This document shows positions 57,801 through 64,000 of a stretch of DNA of 64,000 nt, one piece after another. The notes under the pieces were generated by a model. The model worked only from the letters and a program-made list of their open reading frames with translations. It was not told where the DNA came from and did no database searches. This stretch comes from Gnetum montanum. Taxonomy: Eukaryota > Streptophyta > Gnetopsida > Gnetales > Gnetaceae. Numbering within the stretch: position 1 is the stretch's first letter; each line of letters starts with the position of its first letter. The translations under genes and the position numbers were made by a program. The stretch covers positions 189,534 to 253,533 of the forward strand of contig MNCI01018082.1 in NCBI GenBank assembly GCA_015680685.1, written 5' to 3'.

Positions 57801-57897
57801 GTTAGTTTTCTTTGCCTTGCATGTGGTAGATGGGTATACTAACACGGGCACTGTAATAAGGGAACAAACGACCAAGATTCTTCTCCTCCCTGCATGA
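54812..57897 (+). pseudogene. Gymnosperm TPS-d sesquiterpene synthase-like gene, three lesions
   Basis: Ten exons: 54812-54919, 55033-55223, 55313-55431, 55579-55832, 56188-56285, 56490-56582, 56717-56932, 57054-57198, 57306-57533, 57603-57897. Spliced, they give about 581 residues without a plastid transit peptide, the size of cytosolic alpha-beta sesquiterpene synthases that cyclise farnesyl diphosphate; nine introns is the class II gymnosperm layout. Family signs: HGNVW near residue 20 (the RR of RRx8W replaced), NLLSTALAFRILRLNGY, FALEFLWHC, ARLDFNIKQALYQRE, WWR, MRIRPLECYFYAA, then DDTAD (339-343) and DDLAD (478-482) in the C-terminal metal-binding domain. The second site replaces the usual NSE/DTE motif. 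Lesions: AT instead of GT at the intron 7 donor (56933), TAA at 57723 (residue 525) and a one-base shift near 57795-57815. The C-terminus (EQTTKILLLPA, stop 57895) is otherwise kept. Product unknown. Confidence 0.9.
56933..57053 (+). other. Intron 7 with mutated splice donor
   Basis: The exon ends ...GATCA and the intron begins ATAAATAAAC where GTAAATAAAC would be a good donor. The acceptor GTGCCAG at 57047-57053 is intact. Phase 2 matches on both sides: CA plus A gives Gln, followed by GDLSML. If retained, the intron gives an in-frame TAA at 56934-56936, ending the protein at about residue 360. Confidence 0.8.
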
Positions 57898-59347
57898 TGA
57901 TGTTCATCACTGAACTTCAAAGGCTTTTGTGGCTTTATAACTTTACATGTCGGAATGTTTCTTTCTGCCTAAATTCAGGAAGAATCGGAAATTTCGTGTT
58001 GTTTTATGCATTTTGCCTCAAAAATTGGTCTAGATCTCAAAGTCCTGTCTGAATTTCACATAAAATCTGTCTTCACTAGACCCTAAATTCTTGCATTCAC
58101 TTATCGAAATCAAGTTGATTCAATTTCCAAGTGATGGTTGGTTGCTTGTTAATTCAAGTATATTTGTAAATAGGCAAAACTACAGGAATGAAGTTGAATC
58201 CCGGGATCGCTGCATCTCTGCATCTGGCCAGGAACCCAAAAATCCAATGCATCCATTGGAACACCGATAAATTCGGAGGTTTACTTTGAATCAAGCAAAT
58301 TCTTAATTTGAATGGTAAAATTTAATAACGAAAGATTCCACAACCACACACGCCCTGAATGATTTTCTTCAAAAAATTTAACACAGCTTTTAAATTGTAA
58401 ATTTCAACACCCTGCATCGTTGGATGTTTGCCAAAAGTGCAGAACATATGTAATTATGGTTCAATTGTTTGCCAAAAGTGCAAAACATAATTCAGCTGCG
58501 AATCAGTCGCATGGCGATCAAAAAGAGCTGTAAGGCCGTGATCATTCGTAACAAGCTGCTGGTGTTTTTCTTTTTTTTCTTTTTTAAAAAAATTGCATAT
58601 CAACCAAACATTTATAACGATGATATGTGGCTGGAGGAGTCTACAGTGTTGTGGTGAGGACAGGACAGGACAGGTCAGTGTCGTAGCAGTCACCACTGTG
58701 TTACCTTTCTGTCTTTTCAATTTGAACACGGCAGCGTAGAAAGTGAAAGTTGGGTTGACAGTTGTGATGCATCCTGTGACTACACAATTACAGAGGACCC
58801 CGTACAGATGCTGATGATGATAAAACCTCGTCGAATCTCCTTTGACCTTTGTTCTCTTTTGCTAGTTGTCAAACTGTATTTTGTCGATCACCTATACAAC
58901 TAGTGTCACATTCCAATTTTAGCCGTTATAAGAGGAAGTTGTTTATTTAGAGTCCGAATAATTCCTTGCCATGTCAGTGCTACTTTTTGGCTGTTTTCCA
59001 TTTTGAAAAATAAAAAAACTGTATGTTGGTTGTAGCATAATATATTATAATTTTACTATGAAAGAAAAAATCAAATTTATATGCAACCAATCATGATTGT
59101 TCAATGAGGAAAAAAGTTTTTGCTAGAAAGAAATTTGAAGGTTTGTTTTAAAAACTTGAGCCTCATTAATCAAGGTAGCTACAACTTGTAGCACATAATA
59201 ATTTTATTCTTTAAAAATAAAATTGAGATTGAAAAGAATTGAATCCATAACTTTATGTTTATATTTTTATTAAGTTACCACTACATCTCATCATCCATCA
59301 ATCTTCTTTTGTTGATCACATGTATATTTAAATAACTATAACCATTC
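57898..59347. other. Region downstream of the terpene synthase, no gene
   Basis: Probably includes the former 3' untranslated region. It has a short GGACA tandem (about 58658-58672) and a T-run/A-run at 58567-58591. No coding region is supported. Confidence 0.5.
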
Positions 59348-59383
59348 CACCATTGCCTGGCTAGCATTGCCCAGGCAATGGTG
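59348..59383. repeat. Perfect 13-bp inverted repeat with 10-base loop
   Basis: CACCATTGCCTGG (59348-59360), loop CTAGCATTGC, then CCAGGCAATGGTG (59371-59383). GC-rich in an AT-rich setting, so it would form a stable hairpin. There is no T-run after it and no nearby gene end. Confidence 0.85.
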
Positions 59384-59970
59384 TGACTAAAAATATTTAG
59401 AAAATGCCAAAAAGAAATAAAAGTTCTAACCCTCTTTAATCAACTTGTTAGTAGAGTGCCACTATCACTTTTCAATATCATTGTTACTAAATTTGAACTT
59501 ATTATGGTAGTGAAGTGAAAGCTAGGTTGAGAATTGAGAGTTGTATACATCATTTATTTACACTATAACCTTATATAGCACAAAGAAATATTGAGGGTTT
59601 CCACTCATTTTTCTTAGAAGGGTAAATTTTAAGTTTACTTTTCAACTATGTAAGGAAAATTTTAATACTTCCCTTCTAATGTAAAGTAAAAAGTGTAATG
59701 GTACTTAAATACAACAATCAGATTTAAAGGAATAAAGTAAGCATTGAATACATTGTTTTGTTCTTTAAAACAAAGAAAGTACAAGAAAATAAAATTTGAA
59801 AAGTACCATTGTGTAATAAGCTTGTTTAAAACAAAAAGTAGAAAGTACCAAGACTTATAAAGGAGTGATCTTAAAAAAGAAACCCTAGTATAGAAAGAAA
59901 TAAATAAAATAAAATGAATGATTATTATCATCATTTGTATTTATCCTATATATGATGGGTTGACTATTAA
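59384..59970. other. Non-coding gap
   Basis: AT-rich, no gene or repeat border seen up to the LTR at 59971. Confidence 0.5.
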
Positions 59971-60841
59971 TGATAAGTGGCAAAGTAGACCTTCCACCCA
60001 ACTATACAAACCATGAGCAGTCACATACAACCTGGTCAAATTTCATGGACTAAACTAGCATGGAAATATAGAGAGCTAGGCAATTGTTCACTAGTTGTTA
60101 TCTTCCCAATCACACTTGTGTGGGCTAGTTCATATGGTTAAGGATGACTAAATTTTATGATGCTAGTGTTGAAACAAATATGTCTAAAATATTGTAAAAA
60201 TATTAAAAGATTAAAAATCTAAATTATTTAACCTAAGTACCAAGAATAAATCTAATCTAGCATAAGCTTTCAGCATCCATTCCCAATGTGTTATATACAT
60301 CCTACACTTATGCTAACAATACTAAGTTACCAAGTGTCCACTCTTAGGCTTACCAAGTAACACATTACTAGGATTATCACCTATTAGTGTGTCTATACTC
60401 AAAGCTGGGCGTACTCATGTGGGATAATTAAGGTGTGAGGAATGTAAAATAATTAACTAAGTGCAAGAAAATTAAAGAAATAATGAAGTTAAATTGCACT
60501 AAAATAAATCATTAAGCTAAGCCAATGCTAGAATGAAGATAAACTCATTTTGATCTTATTGTCATAATGACAATGTGTTCAAGAAAATAATCATTTGAAT
60601 AAGATTTTGGATAATCAACTTAGTTTATGTTGTAGGTATTTAGGGATAACTTCTAACTTCTACAGAAACAAAAAAGTGCAAAACTTTTGTTATGCTAGTG
60701 ACCAAATGGTATCATAAATGTGGTTGATGTATGCATTGATATAGGTATTTATTGTCTATGGATCAATGCTAACATGTTGACACATTTGACCCTACGTTCA
60801 TACAACAACGTCAACATATTCAACCAATTTATGACTTATCA
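59971..60841 (-). repeat. 3' LTR of a minus-strand gypsy element
   Basis: On plus the borders are TGATAAGTGG and GACTTATCA, so the minus-strand LTR runs TGATAAGTC to CCACTTATCA, like the other Athila/Tat-like LTRs here. To its right (60842-60890) is the reverse complement of the pre-LTR block, with a purine run GAGGGTA and GAGGATGAGTTTTTA (compare GAGGACGAGTTTTCA at 45195). The internal part of the element therefore lies to the right. Confidence 0.7.
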
Positions 60842-62570
60842 TACCCTCATAACTAAATAAAAACTCATCCTCAATTTAACAAAATTGATACAATATTTGT
60901 TTACAAAATATGAAAATGATTTGATTGACTTGAACTAACTAGAGTACCATGTTACAAAATTTATTTGAGTGATTTAAAACTTTGACAACTAACAAAATTG
61001 GACATATGATCCTTATAAAACTATGCATATATTTACAAAAAAGAAACCAAGGTATATGCCTTACATAGTACCAAGCAATGATGACTTTTATCATGACTTT
61101 GCATGCCTTGTTATTGATTATGGCTACCCTATTACTATCTTTAGCTGAAATGCATCAATTATGAACCTTATTTTTTCTTCTTTAATCCTTAGGTCCTAAA
61201 CACTCTAGGTAAGTTTGCTTATATTTTCTATTGTAGGTGCCTCCTAAGGACAAGATAAATTTGGAAATATTTCTTGCACATTAATAAATTAGGTAGTGAA
61301 TTACTTTTGTTCAACATCAAACAAATTGACAATGTCCTTTAGCTCTTAATAGCCTATCATTCTTTTGGCCAAGTTTTGGAAAATGAATGGTTGATCTTTA
61401 AATCTAGTTTTTAGGACAAAGCTTTGTGTTGGCTATTTTTATTTCTTGGCATAATTCGCTTCAAAGATTATGCTTGTTTTGATATAATAAGTATGAATTT
61501 GTCACTTACTTTTCCAACTTTGACCTTGTCCTACTAACAGTGAGCATTGGTAGATAAGCATAATGGAGGTTGGCAAGATTCATGTACTCTATCAGTTCTT
61601 CTATGTTCAGCTCTTTAGTGTGATTTCAACTTGGTTATATGCATTTAGTCCTTCAAATATGAACTATCATGTATTACCTTAGAGCTATTAGAGGGCTTAA
61701 TTCAACTTCACCTTAGGTAATTGGATTTCTTTTTCATTGATTTTATTAAGGTATTGAATAAAAGGACCATTGAGCCATGGATCATCCTCTTATGTAGGAT
61801 GAGGCCTACAATGAATGCTACATTGATGCATCCCAATGGGGGTCAAATACCAAACATCTCCAAGGAGCCCATATCCAATAGGCCACATAACTCGGTGCTA
61901 GCTACTAACAACTAATAGCTATATGAACATCAAAACAAGACAAACTAAAAATTGATAGCAAAGAAACATAAACAATATCCATCATGTGTAGGTGGGGGTC
62001 AAACTACACCAAATAGAGAAATTTCACATCATACATAGACCCAACGAGATATCCTTACTCTAGGTTGGATAACTACTTGGCTTGTATCCTTCTAAAAATT
62101 TTGAACAAATACCTTCCTTTGAATGCTTTAATAACCTTAATCCACTACACCTCTTTATGTGTCTAACCTATAGCAACCCTAGTCGTCTATTACTAATTGT
62201 TGGTTATACCATTTAGTTGATGTTCAATCAAATAATCTTTTTGTACCAAAGCATAACCCATAAGTTGGAAAGTTTCTTTCACCTCATGCAACCACTTCAA
62301 AGTTGTTTTCAGATCTTTACCATTGTAAAAAGATTAGTGTTTTGACCTTTCAAAACTATTTCATGAATGCTTAGTCATTGGGTTCCATATAAATAATGTT
62401 CGAATAATCGAGTTGATATTGCCCACCATTATTGACATTAAACTAGTTCTGACTCCTTAAATAAATGAACTTCCCTCATTACATCATTTTGATAGACATG
62501 CCCATGAGTAGATCAGTCTTTCCTATTTAGGAACTCAAAAATCCTTCTTGGTAGCAACCTATACCACTTT
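60842..62570 (-). other. 3' tail of the minus-strand gypsy element, then unassigned DNA
   Basis: The first 50 bases belong to the gypsy 3' tail. Beyond about 60900 nothing can be assigned: no gag or pol motif was recognised on either strand. Part of it (61500-62570) should be the leader/gag side of the element whose LTR starts at 62588, but it is too decayed to read. Confidence 0.4.
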
Positions 62571-62572
62571 TA

Positions 62573-62584
62573 GCTCTGATACTA
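62573..62584 (-). other. Primer-binding site, tRNA-iMet type, minus strand
   Basis: The minus strand reads TAGTATCAGAGC, one transition from TGGTATCAGAGC, three bases from an LTR end. Confidence 0.65.
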
Positions 62585-62587
62585 ACT

Positions 62588-63700
62588 TGTAATACCCCAC
62601 TAACTAGGCTTAGGTGAGGAAGGCATTACTTATACAAGAACTTAAATTACAAAAAGATAAAATGCTAATAATAAAATCATATGGATTCCAAGAAAATTAA
62701 ATAGGTAAACATAGGTAAAGAAAATATGAAACTAAAAGTATATTTGCATCTAAAAAGGCATTTGACTATATTGTCAAATAATTGTCAAACAAATTAAAAC
62801 ATACAACATAGTTAAGCCCAAATCCAAGTTGGCCTACACCTAAGATATCTTCATATACATTCCAAATTCAAAATCCTAGTTGGACATTATGACGAAGAAT
62901 TAAACTTAAATTGGAATTATAAAATTAAATAAAATCTCTAAAATATGAAAATTAATTATTAGCTATCTCCTCTAAATCTTCCTCATCACAACCAAAATAA
63001 TCACCTAAAAAATCATAGAAAACTAAGGGAATCAATCCTAAAACTAAGTATGGTAAACTAGCTATCAAAAATACTTCCATATGGGTTATTTGGAGGCATC
63101 AAGTAGCTAAATACTCATGCAAATGGATAGTTGTAAACAAATATTAGCCAGACTAAGCAAACATCAAACTGAACAAATAATAATGATGATGAGTTAAACC
63201 AATAGTTAATTAAAAACTGAAAACTCTACCACCACAAAAAATCCAACTAATGAACAAATCTATTTACCAATGATAGTAAGTCTAAAACCCACATTTTATA
63301 TATAATCATTGAGTTTGAAACCCACATGTAATAATAATTTACGAGTCTAGAACTCACATATTATCAAATGGTTGAACAACCAAACTAGAATTCAACAATT
63401 GAAAAAAATCCAACAAACAAATCCCTAGGTGATGGAGAGATAAATCTAAACATCCAATGAAGCCAACAAATCCAAACCATAGAAATGGTGTGCTTAAAAG
63501 TCACATCAAACATATAGTTGATGAATCCAAAATTTACATTAACTTGAATAGTTCATGAGCCTAAATCTCACATTTTTCTAAATGGTTAATGAGCCTAAAT
63601 CTTATATTTACCAAACAAAGGTTATTAGATAGAATTTCCAAAAATGCCAAACATTAAAACCAGAAAACCTAGATTCCACCTTAACATTTGGGAGAATTCA
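62588..63700 (-). repeat. 5' LTR of a minus-strand element (right end not fixed)
   Basis: Starts on plus at TGTAATACCCCAC, so the LTR ends GTGGGGTATTACA on minus, next to the PBS. Inside, at about 63280-63620, a loose repeat with the core GAG(T/C)CTA(A/G)AA(C/T)(C/T)CACAT recurs about five or six times at spacings of 33 or more. No second LTR is in the window, so the right border is a guess. Confidence 0.5.
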
Positions 63701-64000
63701 AGGAGTTGATTTCTATAAATCATCATATGATCATGATATCTTGGTGCCTGAAATGCAATATCACTATAGGATCAGTCGCCATTGCTAACGTTGATGCTCT
63801 CATGGTGGCTAACTAACTTATTCATAAGATTTATAGGAAAATTATGTGGTATGAAGCTAATATCAGCCATGAAATTCCAATAGCAATACCAATGGTCATG
63901 GAAACAATAATTCATGGCCCTTGGATCTGGATCGAGCTATGATCAAGATTATCTCGCAAAGTTGTGGCTAAATGCCTACACAAAAAAATGAATTACAATC
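63701..64000. other. Unassigned end of window
   Basis: No gene or repeat border can be supported. It may still be part of the LTR that starts at 62588. Confidence 0.4.

Overview
The window looks like conifer (gymnosperm) nuclear DNA: AT-rich, gene-poor, and filled with old, heavily mutated LTR retrotransposons. The only recognisable host gene locus has the ten-exon layout and motifs of a gymnosperm TPS-d sesquiterpene synthase. The species cannot be told from the sequence.

Layout. 1-2657: minus-strand Ty3/gypsy (Athila/Tat-like) gag and its 5' LTR. 2668-4559: 3' tail and 3' LTR of a related plus-strand element. 5158-10897: a non-autonomous LTR element with no gag-pol; inside it lies an intronless, broken copy of a CCR4/Angel-type deadenylase gene (8760-9850). 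10898-13369: another minus-strand gypsy gag and 5' LTR. 14392-19283: a complete but dead Ty1/copia element with matching 5-bp target-site duplications (CATAC). 19826-23036: a second copia copy of the same family, cut off inside its reverse transcriptase by 23037-36765, a composite gypsy element (A) made of two joined pol regions. 36990-37347 plus 46136-48748: a third gypsy type (C), whose gag is split by a full-length gypsy element (B, 37348-46135). 48749-54240: mostly non-coding, with a CT microsatellite. 54341-57897: the terpene synthase locus. 57898-64000: non-coding DNA, a 13-bp perfect hairpin, and LTRs of two further minus-strand elements.

The terpene synthase would encode about 581 residues with no plastid transit peptide, and it carries two DDxxD motifs (residues about 339-343 and 478-482). 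All exons are present and collinear. It is nonetheless a pseudogene: a lost intron-7 splice donor (GT to AT), a nonsense codon near residue 525 and a one-base frameshift near the C-terminus. Its promoter and the first codons are tandemly duplicated upstream.

The retrotransposons are dead by point mutation. Many stops and lost catalytic residues are C-to-T or G-to-A changes, as expected from deamination of methylated cytosine. Nesting gives a partial order of events: copia 2 is older than A, and C is older than B. A one-base N inside a duplicated 52-bp block at 23421-23526 looks like an assembly artefact. No rRNA, tRNA, CRISPR or intact protein-coding gene was found. Family assignments rest on motif recognition by eye, without database searches.
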